Positions 25,936 through 34,133 of a stretch of DNA of 58,049 nt are shown here, piece by piece. The notes under the pieces were generated by a model, which was not told where the DNA came from, did no database searches, and was given only the letters and a program-made list of their open reading frames with translations. The first letter of the stretch is position 1. Each line of letters starts with the position of its first letter. The stretch covers positions 1 through 58,049 of the forward strand of contig CALQOD010000005.1 of assembly GCA_943332105.1 (NCBI GenBank), given 5' to 3'. The translations under genes and the position numbers were made by a program. This DNA is from Chitinophaga pinensis. Lineage in GTDB: Bacteria > Bacteroidota > Bacteroidia > AKYH767-A > OLB10.

Positions 25936-26718
25936 GTGGATTCATTGAAATTTATTGCAAAACGAATTTGGTGCTGTTGGTTTTTTCTGACCGGATTTTT
26001 GTTTTTTATTCCGCTCTACCCGATTTTCTTAATCCTATTAAGTAAAGAAAAATGGTTCCCCTATGCTTTTCGATTAAAAAAAGTTTGGGCTCATTGGATC
26101 ATTATCACTTCAGGAATTTCTTATAAAATAACTTATGAGAAACTACTTGATAAAAAACAAGCCTATGTCATTACCCCTAACCATTCTTCGTACCTCGATA
26201 TTGTTTTAGCAAATATTGCAATTCCCAATTATTTTCATTTCATGGGAAAGGCCGAACTGAAAAGAGTACCGCTCTTCAGAATATTCTTTAGAAGGATGAA
26301 TATCTCCGTTGATAGAAGTAGCCGCAAGGATTCATTAAAAGCCTTCAAGCGTGCGAACAAAGACATAGCTAAAAATATCAGCATTACCATATTTCCGGAA
26401 GCAACCATTCCTGCCTGTAGTCCTGAACTTGGGCGATTTAAAAGTGGGGCATTTCGTCTCGCTATTCAAAATCAAATTCCAATTGTGCCAGTTGTATTTC
26501 TTGATAACTGGAAAATATTTCCTGATAGTGGTAAAAGAAGATTTCTAGTTCAGCCTGGACTATCAAGAATTTTAGTTTTAAAGCCTATACCCACCATTGG
26601 CTTAACAGAAAATGATGTGGCGGAATTAGAAAGAAACGTTTTTCACCTTATTGAAGAGAAACTTATAGCAAATAAGGTAATTCCAACAAAGCAGCCACAA
26701 CAAAAGAACCCTGACTAA
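25936..26718 (+). CDS. plsC: 1-acyl-sn-glycerol-3-phosphate acyltransferase
   Basis: Membrane enzyme that makes phosphatidic acid from lysophosphatidic acid and an acyl donor. Of 260 residues, 1-35 form a hydrophobic anchor. The acyltransferase motifs are NHSSYLD with His83 and Asp88 (H-x4-D), the substrate block VDRSSRKDS near 125-133 and FPEAT at 153-157. A GTG start at 25936 is chosen because the anchor begins there and no ATG lies nearby; the -7 box four bases before it implies a leaderless message. The stop codon lies inside the stem-loop of a terminator shared with the gene on the other strand. Confidence 0.9.
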   Translation: MDSLKFIAKRIWCCWFFLTGFLFFIPLYPIFLILLSKEKWFPYAFRLKKVWAHWIIITSGISYKITYEKLLDKKQAYVITPNHSSYLDIVLANIAIPNYFHFMGKAELKRVPLFRIFFRRMNISVDRSSRKDSLKAFKRANKDIAKNISITIFPEATIPACSPELGRFKSGAFRLAIQNQIPIVPVVFLDNWKIFPDSGKRRFLVQPGLSRILVLKPIPTIGLTENDVAELERNVFHLIEEKLIANKVIPTKQPQQKNPD

Positions 26719-26736
26719 ACAGCCAGGGTTCTTTTT
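26703..26736. terminator. Bidirectional terminator between plsC and the bacilliredoxin gene
   Basis: An 11-base-pair perfect stem, AAAGAACCCTG and CAGGGTTCTTT, with a ten-base loop; T-runs on both strands. The plsC stop codon (26716-26718) lies within the loop, so the left arm is the end of the coding region. Confidence 0.9.
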
Positions 26737-26752
26737 AGCTTTGAACTTTAAA

Positions 26753-27187
26753 TTAAGATTTAACAGTACTACAGTTATCTTCAAAAGCCGCCATAAGATT
26801 TTCTGCAATCATTTCTGCTGAATGTCCTTCGATATGATGGCGTTCAATAAAATGAATTAACTGACCGTCTTTGAATAAGGCAATACATGGAGATGATGGA
26901 GGGTAAGGCAATGTGTATTTTCTTGCTTGCGCAACCGCGTCTAAATCCTGACCAGCAAATACAGTGTATAAATGGTCTGGCTTAATTTCACTTCTTTGCA
27001 AAGCTAATTTAACTCCTGGACGAGCAGCACCTGCAGCACACCCGCAAACAGAATTCAATACTAATAATAAAGTCCCTTTGCTATTAGGAATAGCATCATC
27101 AACCTGCTGTGCATCTCTTAACTCTGTAAACCCTACACCGGTAAGTTCTAAACGCATCGGTGCACATAATTGCTCTGGATATGGCAT
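26753..27187 (-). CDS. BrxA/BrxB-family bacilliredoxin (YphP/YqiW type)
   Basis: Small thioredoxin-fold protein thought to remove low-molecular-weight thiols from proteins. The 144 residues begin at MPYPEQL and carry the family active site Cys48-Gly-Cys50 in SVCGCAAGAARPGV. Later motifs, FAGQDLDAVAQAR and YPPSSPCIALFKDG, fit the family. The ATG at 27187 is chosen over a start nine codons upstream because that one falls in the -7 box. Which thiol is used in this organism is not known from the sequence; bacillithiol occurs in some Bacteroidota. Confidence 0.92.
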   Translation of the reverse strand: MPYPEQLCAPMRLELTGVGFTELRDAQQVDDAIPNSKGTLLLVLNSVCGCAAGAARPGVKLALQRSEIKPDHLYTVFAGQDLDAVAQARKYTLPYPPSSPCIALFKDGQLIHFIERHHIEGHSAEMIAENLMAAFEDNCSTVKS

Positions 27188-27211
27188 AATTTGAAATTTT
27201 AATTTGTTCAG

Positions 27212-27243
27212 CAAAGTTATGAAAGCATAATTTATAAATGCAA
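27212..27243 (-). promoter_or_regulatory. Promoter of the bacilliredoxin gene
   Basis: On the minus strand TTG (27243-27241), 21 bases, then TAACTTTG (27219-27212), a full match to the Bacteroidota consensus. The box ends 24 bases before the ATG, giving a short leader. Confidence 0.75.
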
Positions 27244-27302
27244 GATTCCTGTAATGAATTACCTCTTTTTTTTAAATACCTCCTATTCGGTAGCGGTAAT
27301 AT

Positions 27303-27318
27303 TGTATTATAAAATACA
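27303..27318. promoter_or_regulatory. Inverted repeat just before the PAS-like gene
   Basis: TGTATT-(ATAA)-AATACA is a perfect six-base dyad that ends five bases before the ATG at 27324. It could be an operator or a small hairpin at the ribosome entry region. In AT-rich DNA a chance match is possible. Confidence 0.3.
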
Positions 27319-27323
27319 GAATT

Positions 27324-27647
27324 ATGACTACTTCGTCTTCACTACCTATTATCAAAATCAATTATAATCATCAGATTATTGATGCTAATCTTAATGCATT
27401 ACCAATTCTGGCAAACTGGTGTTGCACAAAGGGATCAACTATTCCTGATACCATTATTGAGAAACTCACTTCATTGGAAATTGCCATGAAAACAAATACC
27501 GAAAGGGAATGCAAGTTAAAATTTGGTGATACAATAATATCATTTGACATTATTCCGTTTATGGAAGGAGGTTATATTGGATTATATGGCTACAATGCAG
27601 AGCAAATTGCAGTAGCCAATTATAAAAGTCTTCGTGTAGCAGTTTAA
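27324..27647 (+). CDS. Free-standing PAS-like protein, 107 residues
   Basis: No named family is recognised with certainty. The pattern IIKINYNHQIIDANLNALPIL, then LKFGDTIISFDIIPFMEGGYIGLYGYN, resembles the first and last strands of a PAS domain as found in Bacteroidota sensor kinases, but no kinase, cyclase or DNA-binding domain is attached. Two adjacent cysteines (WCC) lie near residue 33 and could hold a metal or sense redox state. No signal peptide or membrane segment. A single-domain response regulator lies ~200 bases downstream in the same direction, beyond a possible terminator. The bacilliredoxin gene is divergent upstream. Confidence 0.65.
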   Translation: MTTSSSLPIIKINYNHQIIDANLNALPILANWCCTKGSTIPDTIIEKLTSLEIAMKTNTERECKLKFGDTIISFDIIPFMEGGYIGLYGYNAEQIAVANYKSLRVAV

Positions 27648-27673
27648 CTGTTAGGCGTTAGGTTGGTTTGAAG

Positions 27674-27706
27674 AGAACAGCCGGCATTTTGCTGGTTGTT
27701 CTTAGT
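27674..27706 (+). terminator. Possible terminator after the PAS-like gene
   Basis: A 12-base-pair stem with two G-T pairs, AGAACAGCCGGC and GCTGGTTGTTCT, around a five-base ATTTT loop. The following T-run is poor (TAGTTTAT), so efficiency is uncertain. Confidence 0.5.
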
Positions 27707-27749
27707 TTATACTCAAGCCAAAACATGTAAGATTGCTGTAAGAAAATCA

Positions 27750-27757
27750 TAGTTTTG
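27750..27757 (+). promoter_or_regulatory. Putative -7 box for the response-regulator gene
   Basis: TAGTTTTG matches TAnnTTTG. A TTG at 27733 is 14 bases upstream, shorter than the usual 17-23. It lies about 93 bases before the chosen ATG. Confidence 0.35.
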
Positions 27758-27850
27758 TTTAAAACAGTTGTGCTTATTAAGCGTAATACACCCTTGTTAA
27801 CTTGGGAAACCTATATTCTTAGAAAGCTAAATTGTACAAAAACTGATTTT

Positions 27851-28288
27851 ATGAATTCGACAAATACGATGCAAAAGGGAGAAAAGAATCAAGATATTCC
27901 CAACGAGCGCTATAATAAAGTAATGCTAATTGATGATAACTCTATAGATTTATTCATCAATAAATCGCTGTTAGAGACCAGTGGCTTCTCGTCTAAAATT
28001 CAAACATTTGATTCTGCGCAAAATGCTTTAGTTCAACTAAGCGTTTGCCCATTAGATGAATTACCGAATGTAATATTTCTTGATATAATGATGCCTGTTA
28101 TGGATGGATTTCAATTCCTTGTTGAATTTGAAAAACTTCCATCGCAAGTGAAAAATCACTGCAAAGTAATTATGCTTTCTACTTCTGAGAGTTTTAAAGA
28201 TTTAAACAAAGCCAATAGCAATCGCTTCGTCAAGAAATTTCTAAACAAACCATTGCGTCAAGAAATTATTGATGCAATCAATGTTTAA
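27851..28288 (+). CDS. Single-domain response regulator (receiver only)
   Basis: Phosphorylation-switched signalling protein without an output domain. From ATG 27851 it has 145 residues: a ~20-residue polar leader, the acidic pair in VMLIDDNSID, phospho-acceptor Asp78 in VIFLDIMMPVMDGF, the switch residue in VIMLSTSES and the conserved lysine in FLNKPLRQE. An in-frame TTG start 96 bases earlier overlaps a -7 box and would add a tail with no family match, so it is rejected. No histidine kinase is encoded nearby; the PAS-like gene upstream is a possible partner by context only. Confidence 0.87.
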   Translation: MNSTNTMQKGEKNQDIPNERYNKVMLIDDNSIDLFINKSLLETSGFSSKIQTFDSAQNALVQLSVCPLDELPNVIFLDIMMPVMDGFQFLVEFEKLPSQVKNHCKVIMLSTSESFKDLNKANSNRFVKKFLNKPLRQEIIDAINV

Positions 28289-28723
28289 CTATCGCTTACC
28301 TCGGAAATAATTAACCAGTTTTTGACTGCATTCGTCGCTCAATACTCCTTGTAAATATTCTGTTTGAGGATGAAGTTTTATTCCTCGCGATAAAAAACCT
28401 CTTTTTTCATCTTTTGCTCCGACTACAATCCTATCAATTTGCGTCCAGTAAGAAGCACCGCTGCACATTACACAAGGTTCAAGTGTAACATACATGGTAC
28501 AACCTTTCAAGTATTTCCCACCTAATGCTTCTGCCGCTGCAGTAAAAGCAATCATTTCAGCATGTGCCGTCACATCATTTAAGCGCTCAACCATATTATG
28601 AGCCTTTGCAATAATTTTCCCATTTGCAACAATGATTGCCCCAATTGGAACCTCATCCGCGGCTAACGCCTTTTCGGCCTCAGCCAATGCATAGCGCATA
28701 AAATATTCATCATCTAAAATCAT
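28289..28723 (-). CDS. tadA: tRNA-adenosine(34) deaminase-type nucleoside deaminase
   Basis: Zinc enzyme that converts A34 to inosine in tRNA-Arg. The 144 residues show His54-Ala-Glu56 and Pro83-Cys84-x-x-Cys87 (EPCVMCSGA), the zinc and proton-shuttle motifs of the cytidine deaminase superfamily, and VPIGAIIVANGKIIA near 25-39. A guanine deaminase relative has similar motifs, so TadA is the probable but not certain role. Four bases before the ATG lies TAAATTTA, a one-mismatch -7 box. The gene converges with the response regulator with no spacer. Confidence 0.88.
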   Translation of the reverse strand: MILDDEYFMRYALAEAEKALAADEVPIGAIIVANGKIIAKAHNMVERLNDVTAHAEMIAFTAAAEALGGKYLKGCTMYVTLEPCVMCSGASYWTQIDRIVVGAKDEKRGFLSRGIKLHPQTEYLQGVLSDECSQKLVNYFRGKR

Positions 28724-28826
28724 CGCGTAAATTTATCAAAATTTGTCTTTTGAAGTTCTAAACAATCCCTATTGAAAAACATTATTTTTTAGTGTTAAAA
28801 TAAGGCGATTAATTAGCAGTTTAAAT

Positions 28827-28834
28827 TATTTTTG
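28827..28834 (+). promoter_or_regulatory. -7 box five bases before the IPExxxVDY-pyk operon
   Basis: TATTTTTG matches the consensus and ends five bases before the ATG at 28840. No TTG 17-23 bases upstream was found. A transcript from it would be leaderless or nearly so. Confidence 0.5.
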
Positions 28835-28839
28835 TATCA

Positions 28840-29301
28840 ATGGCAAAAAAGGTTGTACAGGTTTTAGATTTTGTAACAGAATATGATTTCCTGCTTTTAG
28901 GAATTTATTGCGCCTACCGCGATTATAAATTATGCTTTGAGTTAAACAAAGTATTAGAATTGTCTTTTGAAAAGAAAGAGGATTTTGAAATGAAACTTGA
29001 AAAGAAAGGGTCTGCAGGACAGTTTCCTGTTTTTTTTGCAGAAAATACCGATGAAGAAGAATATTTTGTAATTGGAAACAAGGGCAGCAATGGCTTATTG
29101 ATTCCTGAATTAAAACAGGTTGATTATTTCGTTCTTGTCCGAAACAACACTCGCTATACCACAACAGATAGTCTGATAGAGGATATTAAACCAATAAAAA
29201 TTATTAGCAGCGTTGTAAAGTACAACCCTGAAGAATTAAAATCTGGCGACTCATTTTTATACATCGAAAAAAAAGCTGAGAAAAAAATTACACATTCATG
29301 A
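28840..29301 (+). CDS. IPExxxVDY-family protein
   Basis: A 153-residue soluble protein of a Bacteroidota family named for its motif, here IPELKQVDYFVLV near residues 87-99. Function is unknown. It is rich in charged residues, begins with a strand-helix segment (VVQVLDFVTEYDFLLLG) and ends in a lysine-rich tail. Its TGA overlaps the ATG of pyk in an ATGA arrangement, so both are made together; a role in control of pyruvate kinase or of glycolysis is an inference from this coupling only. Confidence 0.88.
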   Translation: MAKKVVQVLDFVTEYDFLLLGIYCAYRDYKLCFELNKVLELSFEKKEDFEMKLEKKGSAGQFPVFFAENTDEEEYFVIGNKGSNGLLIPELKQVDYFVLVRNNTRYTTTDSLIEDIKPIKIISSVVKYNPEELKSGDSFLYIEKKAEKKITHS

Positions 29302-30728
29302 ATAAAGAACCGAACAAAACAAAGATTGTGGCTACTATTGGACCCGCGTGCATGGACCTTTTCACACTTGAAAGAATGATTCTCTCAGGAGTTAATATTT
29401 GTAGATTAAATGGATCACATGGCGACCATGCCATGATGCAAAAAATAATAAATAATGTAAGAGAATTAAATAAAAAGCTGAATACTCATATCGCTATATT
29501 ATTTGATTTGCAAGGCCCTAAAATACGTATTGGAGATATTAAAGAAGGTAGCTTTGACTTGAATAATGGAAGTGAATTAATATTAACGCCAAACCAAGTA
29601 GATGGTAATGCAGAACAAGTATATATAAAATATCCTCAATTTCATAAAGATGTTAAAGTTGGCGACTTTGTTTTAATTGATGATGGCAAACTTGAATTAA
29701 GAATAGAAGAAATATTAGCTGATGAACGAGTTAGAACAAAAGTTATTCATGGCGGTAAACTATCTTCACGCAAAGGAGTAAATCTACCAAATACCGAAAT
29801 ATCACTTCCTAGTTTAACAGAAAAAGACAAAGCAGATTTATTGTTTGCATTAGAGAATAATGTTGAGTGGATAGGACTTTCATTTGTACGTAAACCGCAG
29901 GATGTTATTGAGCTAAAAGAAATAATTAAATCGCACAACGGCATATCAAAGGTTATAGCAAAAATTGAAAAGCCAACAGCAGTTGATTTTATTGATGAGA
30001 TCATCGAGGTATCTGATGGAATTATGGTTGCGCGGGGAGATTTAGGAGTAGAAATGGCAATGGAGAAATTGCCAATGATTCAAAAGATGATTGTGCAAAA
30101 AGCAAATAAGAAAGCAAAGCCAGTTATCATCGCAACGCAAATGATGGAAAGTATGATTTCTAATTATCGTCCTACACGAGCTGAAGCTAATGATGTTGCT
30201 AATGCAGTATATGATGGGGCAGATGCATTAATGTTGAGTGGTGAAACATCAGTAGGTAATTTCCCTATTGAAACAGTTCAAGCTATGTATAAAATTATTA
30301 GCGAAGTTGAGAAAAATGATTCTATCTATTTTAAGTCTTCACCAGTGAATAAAAAGTCTTTAAATTTTATTCCAGAATCAATTTGCTTAAATGCTTGCGA
30401 AATGGCTCGTCATGCTGAAGCCAAAGCGATTATTACTATGACGCATAGCGGTATGACTGCATTTAGAATTTCATCACATCGACCAAAATCTAATATTTAT
30501 ATTTTTACAGATAACAAATCGATTTTAAATACTCTCAGTTTATTGTGGGGTGTTCAAGGATTTTTCTATGATAAGTATGAAAGTACAGATAACACAGTTC
30601 AAGAAATAAAAGATTATTTAAAGTCGAAAAAATTAATAGAAGTAGGGGATTATATTATCAATGTTGCAAGTACTCCCCTTCATGCCAGAGCAACAGCCAA
30701 TACTATTAAACTTACTTGTATAGAATAA
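29298..30728 (+). CDS. pyk: Pyruvate kinase
   Basis: Last step of glycolysis, phosphoenolpyruvate plus ADP to pyruvate plus ATP. The 476 residues show TKIVATIGPAC at 8-18, FDLQGPKIRIG near 68-78, the metal and catalytic block KIEKPTAVDFIDEII near 222 followed by VARGDLGVEM, and NYRPTRAEANDVANAVYDGADALMLSGETS. The C-terminal allosteric domain is complete (AIITMTHSGMTAF to the end). The start overlaps the IPExxxVDY gene by four bases. The aminopeptidase gene follows after one base. Confidence 0.97.
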   Translation: MNKEPNKTKIVATIGPACMDLFTLERMILSGVNICRLNGSHGDHAMMQKIINNVRELNKKLNTHIAILFDLQGPKIRIGDIKEGSFDLNNGSELILTPNQVDGNAEQVYIKYPQFHKDVKVGDFVLIDDGKLELRIEEILADERVRTKVIHGGKLSSRKGVNLPNTEISLPSLTEKDKADLLFALENNVEWIGLSFVRKPQDVIELKEIIKSHNGISKVIAKIEKPTAVDFIDEIIEVSDGIMVARGDLGVEMAMEKLPMIQKMIVQKANKKAKPVIIATQMMESMISNYRPTRAEANDVANAVYDGADALMLSGETSVGNFPIETVQAMYKIISEVEKNDSIYFKSSPVNKKSLNFIPESICLNACEMARHAEAKAIITMTHSGMTAFRISSHRPKSNIYIFTDNKSILNTLSLLWGVQGFFYDKYESTDNTVQEIKDYLKSKKLIEVGDYIINVASTPLHARATANTIKLTCIE

Positions 30729-30729
30729 T

Positions 30730-31785
30730 ATGAATATTGAATCATTAAAAAAGATTTGTGAAATTCCTGGCGCACCAGGTCATGAACATAGAATTCGCGA
30801 CTACATAATTACTGAGTTAAAAAAATTAAATGTCGAAATCTCCATTGATAAAATGGGTAATGTTACTGCGCTCATTAAAGGCAAAGAATCTAAACGCGTA
30901 ATGGCTGCAGCTCATATGGACGAAATCGGCTTTATAGTAACTCATATAGATGAGAAAGGATTTGTTCGATTTAATACACTTGGTGGATTTGACCCTAAAA
31001 CATTAACAGCACAACGAGTAATTGTACACGGCAAAAAAGATATTATTGGTGTGATGGGGTCAAAGCCTATTCACATTATGACGCCAGAAGAAAAAACTAA
31101 AACTGCTCAGCTCACAGATTTCTTTATTGATTTAGGATTACCAAAAGAAGAAGTAGATAAGCATATTAGTATAGGCGATGCCGTTACTCGTCAAAGAGAA
31201 TTGATTGAGATGGGCAATTGCGTCAACTGCAAATCGATTGACAACCGTATTTCTGTTTATATTTTATTGGAGACATTAAAGCAATTAGATAACACTATTC
31301 CTTACGACTTCTATGCTGCATTTACTGTGCAGGAAGAAGTAGGGATTCGTGGAGCATCAGTTGCTGCACATCATATTGAACCTGACTTTGCATTTGGATT
31401 AGATACTACCATTGCATTTGATACTCCAGGTGCAAGACCTCATGAAATGGTAACCGAATTAGGCAAGGGAGCTGCAATAAAAATAATGGACTCAAGTACA
31501 ATTTGCGATACAAGAATGATTGCGTTTTTGAAAAAAACTGCCGACAAACACTCTATTAAATGGCAACCAGAAATTCTTTCTGCAGGAGGTACTGATACCG
31601 CAGCACTTCAACGCAACGGCAAAACAGGGGCTATCGCAGGAGCTATTTCTATTCCTACGCGACATATTCATCAGGTAATTGAAATGGCCGATAAAACAGA
31701 TATTCAAAACTGCATCGACCTACTAACAAAAGCCATTCAAGAACTTGACAAACATGATTGGGGATTGATTGGAAGAATAAATTAA
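30730..31785 (+). CDS. M42-family metallo-aminopeptidase
   Basis: Cytoplasmic two-metal aminopeptidase of the glutamyl aminopeptidase/TET type, or endoglucanase M as older annotation. Metal ligands and catalytic residues over 351 residues are His62 and Asp64 in AAHMDEIGF, Asp171 in CKSIDNR, Glu202-Glu203 in VQEEVGIRGA, Asp225 in GLDTTIAF and a C-terminal His in PTRHIHQVIEM. TET enzymes form large dodecamers, which is known for the family, not visible here. It is the third gene after the IPExxxVDY-pyk pair and ends in a strong bidirectional terminator. Confidence 0.93.
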   Translation: MNIESLKKICEIPGAPGHEHRIRDYIITELKKLNVEISIDKMGNVTALIKGKESKRVMAAAHMDEIGFIVTHIDEKGFVRFNTLGGFDPKTLTAQRVIVHGKKDIIGVMGSKPIHIMTPEEKTKTAQLTDFFIDLGLPKEEVDKHISIGDAVTRQRELIEMGNCVNCKSIDNRISVYILLETLKQLDNTIPYDFYAAFTVQEEVGIRGASVAAHHIEPDFAFGLDTTIAFDTPGARPHEMVTELGKGAAIKIMDSSTICDTRMIAFLKKTADKHSIKWQPEILSAGGTDTAALQRNGKTGAIAGAISIPTRHIHQVIEMADKTDIQNCIDLLTKAIQELDKHDWGLIGRIN

Positions 31786-31788
31786 AAC

Positions 31789-31820
31789 AAAAAAGGGTTG
31801 AAAATTTTCAACCCTTTTTT
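31789..31820. terminator. Bidirectional terminator
   Basis: GGGTTGAAAA directly followed by TTTTCAACCC (31795-31814) forms a perfect stem, flanked by A-run and T-run on the two sides. It serves both the M42 peptidase gene and the converging permease gene. Confidence 0.93.
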
Positions 31821-31821
31821 G

Positions 31822-33072
31822 TTAACTGTTAGACCTAATAGCTTCTACCGGATCTAATCGCGATGCTTGATAAGCAGGAACCAATCCTGAAATAACACCA
31901 ACTATAACGGATACGGATACCCCCAATATAATATTAGATAAACTTAATGGTAAATTTAATCCAGCATACTTACCAGCTACTGTTCCTAAATAAACCAGCA
32001 ACAAACCAATTAGTCCACCTAATAAACAAAGAAATACCGATTCTGCTAGAAACTGAAAAAGAATAAAAAAGTTTTTTGCACCAAGTGATTTTTGAATTCC
32101 GATAATGCTTGTTCTTTCTTTCACTGATACAAACATAATATTGGCAATCCCAAATCCTCCAACCAAAATACTAAAACTACCGATAATCCAACCTGCTTTT
32201 GTAAGCATCGCAAATAAACTATTCAACTGATTAGAAATTAATTTTGTCTCATTCAAAGCAAAGTTATCTTCTTCTGCAGGGCGCAAGCGCCGAATAGCGC
32301 GAAGATTCCCTCTTAATTCGTCAATAAGCTGACTGTTGGGAATGCCTGCTTTGCCTTTCACCATAATTCGTGGTTCTAGGTTATCACTGCTGATATCTAA
32401 AAACCTTCTTGCAAAATTTACTGGCACCATCACAGATTTATCTTTTGAATTCCCCAACATGCTTTCCCCCTCTTTAACGAAAACGCCAATCACAATAAAC
32501 TTTCTTCCTTTTACCGTGATACTCTTTCCGATAGGATCTACAATCGGAATTAAAGTAGAGGCTACATCAGAACCAATGATAGCAACAGGAGAACCTGCTG
32601 ATGATTCATTCTCGGTAAAATATCTTCCATCTGATAAATTAATTGTATACAACCTTTCATAATCATGAGAGACCATATTGACCGTTGCGCTTTCAACAGC
32701 GCTTTTTCCAGACTTAACAGTTACACCGTCGGCAGTTGCACTAAAGGCAAAGCTTTCACCAATAGCACTTCGCTGCTTCAGTAATTCCATTTCTTTGTAG
32801 CTCGCTGTAGGGCGTACCCAGTATTTCCACCACGGAAAATCTTTCCCAAATTCCCACGGCCATTTCTCAACAAACACCACATTACTTCCCATTTCATTTA
32901 CGCTGCTTCGGATTTTATTTTCTAATCCATCCACAGCAGTAAAAACAGCAATGATGGCAAAAATTCCGATGGTTACACCTAAGAGTGAAAGAATAGTACG
33001 CAGCTTATTCACCACCAATGCATGAATAGCCATAAGTACGCTTTCTCTTAAAAGACGCAGGTAAATTTTCAT
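31822..33072 (-). CDS. ABC transporter permease, MacB/FtsX type
   Basis: Inner-membrane subunit of a type VII ABC exporter or mechanotransmission system. Of 416 residues, one helix lies at ~20-45 (LRTILSLLGVTIGIFAIIAVF), a large periplasmic MacB-like domain at ~50-280 and three helices after ~290, with GGFGIANIMFVSVKERTSIIGIQKSLGA, the motif of the FtsX family. No ATPase gene is adjacent, so its partner must be elsewhere; the substrate is unknown. A consensus promoter lies five bases before the ATG. Confidence 0.92.
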   Translation of the reverse strand: MKIYLRLLRESVLMAIHALVVNKLRTILSLLGVTIGIFAIIAVFTAVDGLENKIRSSVNEMGSNVVFVEKWPWEFGKDFPWWKYWVRPTASYKEMELLKQRSAIGESFAFSATADGVTVKSGKSAVESATVNMVSHDYERLYTINLSDGRYFTENESSAGSPVAIIGSDVASTLIPIVDPIGKSITVKGRKFIVIGVFVKEGESMLGNSKDKSVMVPVNFARRFLDISSDNLEPRIMVKGKAGIPNSQLIDELRGNLRAIRRLRPAEEDNFALNETKLISNQLNSLFAMLTKAGWIIGSFSILVGGFGIANIMFVSVKERTSIIGIQKSLGAKNFFILFQFLAESVFLCLLGGLIGLLLVYLGTVAGKYAGLNLPLSLSNIILGVSVSVIVGVISGLVPAYQASRLDPVEAIRSNS

Positions 33073-33077
33073 TGTGT

Positions 33078-33110
33078 CAAAGGTACGATAGTTTGAGTAC
33101 TAAATAACAA
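33078..33110 (-). promoter_or_regulatory. Promoter five bases before the ABC permease gene
   Basis: On the minus strand TTG (33110-33108), 22 bases, then TACCTTTG (33085-33078), both consensus. Five bases separate the box from the ATG at 33072, so the message should be leaderless. Confidence 0.7.
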
Positions 33111-33130
33111 GAATCATTTATATACCATAC

Positions 33131-33161
33131 AAAAAAATCCCCGCTCTCGCAGGGATTTTTT
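33131..33161 (-). terminator. Terminator after the SPFH gene
   Basis: An AAAAAATCCC arm and a GGGATTTTTT arm surround a GC-rich ten-base loop; on the minus strand a T-run follows. It lies about 25 bases after the SPFH stop and likely ends the ssb-gldD-SPFH transcript. Confidence 0.82.
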
Positions 33162-33185
33162 ATTTACTCGATAAAATTATTTTTT

Positions 33186-34133
33186 TTATTTCTTGTCTTC
33201 CGACATTAACGAATCCATGCCCATCATCTGACGCATGGTTTTTTGCATGCCATCAGGAGAACCATCTAAGAATAATACATTTCCTTTTCCATACTCTGCG
33301 AAGTTCTTAATAGCTTCTGTCCACATAGAGAACATAATCATCGATGTATCCAAATTAGCTTGTTGCATTTCACGAGCTGCATTCTGCATACCCTTAGCTA
33401 CCTCTTCTCTAAACAACGCCACTCCTTGTCCGCGTAATTGCGCCGCTTCTCGTTCTGCTTGCGCTGCTATTTTAATTGCGTTACCGTCTGCTTCTGCTGC
33501 TTTTGTTTTTGTAATTAATAAAGCTTGTCCTTCGTTTTCTGCAGCTGCTTTTAAATTGTTTGATGCCACCACTCTACTCATCGATACCATTACTGCTTCA
33601 TCAAAAGTAATGTCATTGATTTGCAAATCTTGCAAATGATAACCCCATTCTTCAATCACATTATCAATTTGCTCTTTCACATGAACAACAATTTCACGAC
33701 GAAGGCCTAATACTTCCGATTGCTTTTTAGTAGCAACGAAAGCACGAATATTTCCTTCAATAGTTCTGATTAATGCTTGCATTAAATTTTTCTCATCGAT
33801 GAATTTAAAAGCAACCTTTTTAATGGTCTCTTCTTCACTATCAATAACTGAAAATAAAATCATCGACTTAAAATAAACATTCGCTTGATCAATAGTTACA
33901 GCTTGAAACTCTAATTCTACTGAGCGATTTTGAGTAGAGATTCTTTTGAAAACAGTTTCAACGAAAGGAATGATGAAATTTAAACCTGGACGAGTTAGGC
34001 GCCGGTATTTTCCGAAGATGGTAATTACAGAAACATTTCCTTGTTGGACTGTTCTCAAGCCCATAAATAGAATCACTACGATTCCAATAATAATTGCTGT
34101 TGACATATTTATAAAAGTTAAAATTAATTCCAT
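33186..34133 (-). CDS. SPFH/Band 7-domain membrane protein (slipin or prohibitin-like)
   Basis: Membrane scaffold of the stomatin-prohibitin-flotillin-HflK/C group. An N-terminal helix (STAIIIGIVVILFMG) is followed by the SPFH core (GNVSVITIFGKYRRLTRPGLNFIIPFVETVFKRISTQNRS) and a long alanine-, glutamate- and lysine-rich coiled coil (~185-260, AAENEGQALLITKTKAAEADGNAI, written here as the region start). About 315 residues. The upstream ATG at 34133 overlaps gldD by ten bases; an ATG at 34106 would start just before the helix and is equally plausible. Its place after gldD suggests co-transcription. Confidence 0.9.
   Translation of the reverse strand: MELILTFINMSTAIIIGIVVILFMGLRTVQQGNVSVITIFGKYRRLTRPGLNFIIPFVETVFKRISTQNRSVELEFQAVTIDQANVYFKSMILFSVIDSEEETIKKVAFKFIDEKNLMQALIRTIEGNIRAFVATKKQSEVLGLRREIVVHVKEQIDNVIEEWGYHLQDLQINDITFDEAVMVSMSRVVASNNLKAAAENEGQALLITKTKAAEADGNAIKIAAQAEREAAQLRGQGVALFREEVAKGMQNAAREMQQANLDTSMIMFSMWTEAIKNFAEYGKGNVLFLDGSPDGMQKTMRQMMGMDSLMSEDKK

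Noticed and set aside
33235-33639. 134-codon open frame on the plus strand
   Set aside because: It is the complement of the alanine- and glutamate-rich coiled coil of the SPFH gene, whose composition gives long antisense frames by chance.
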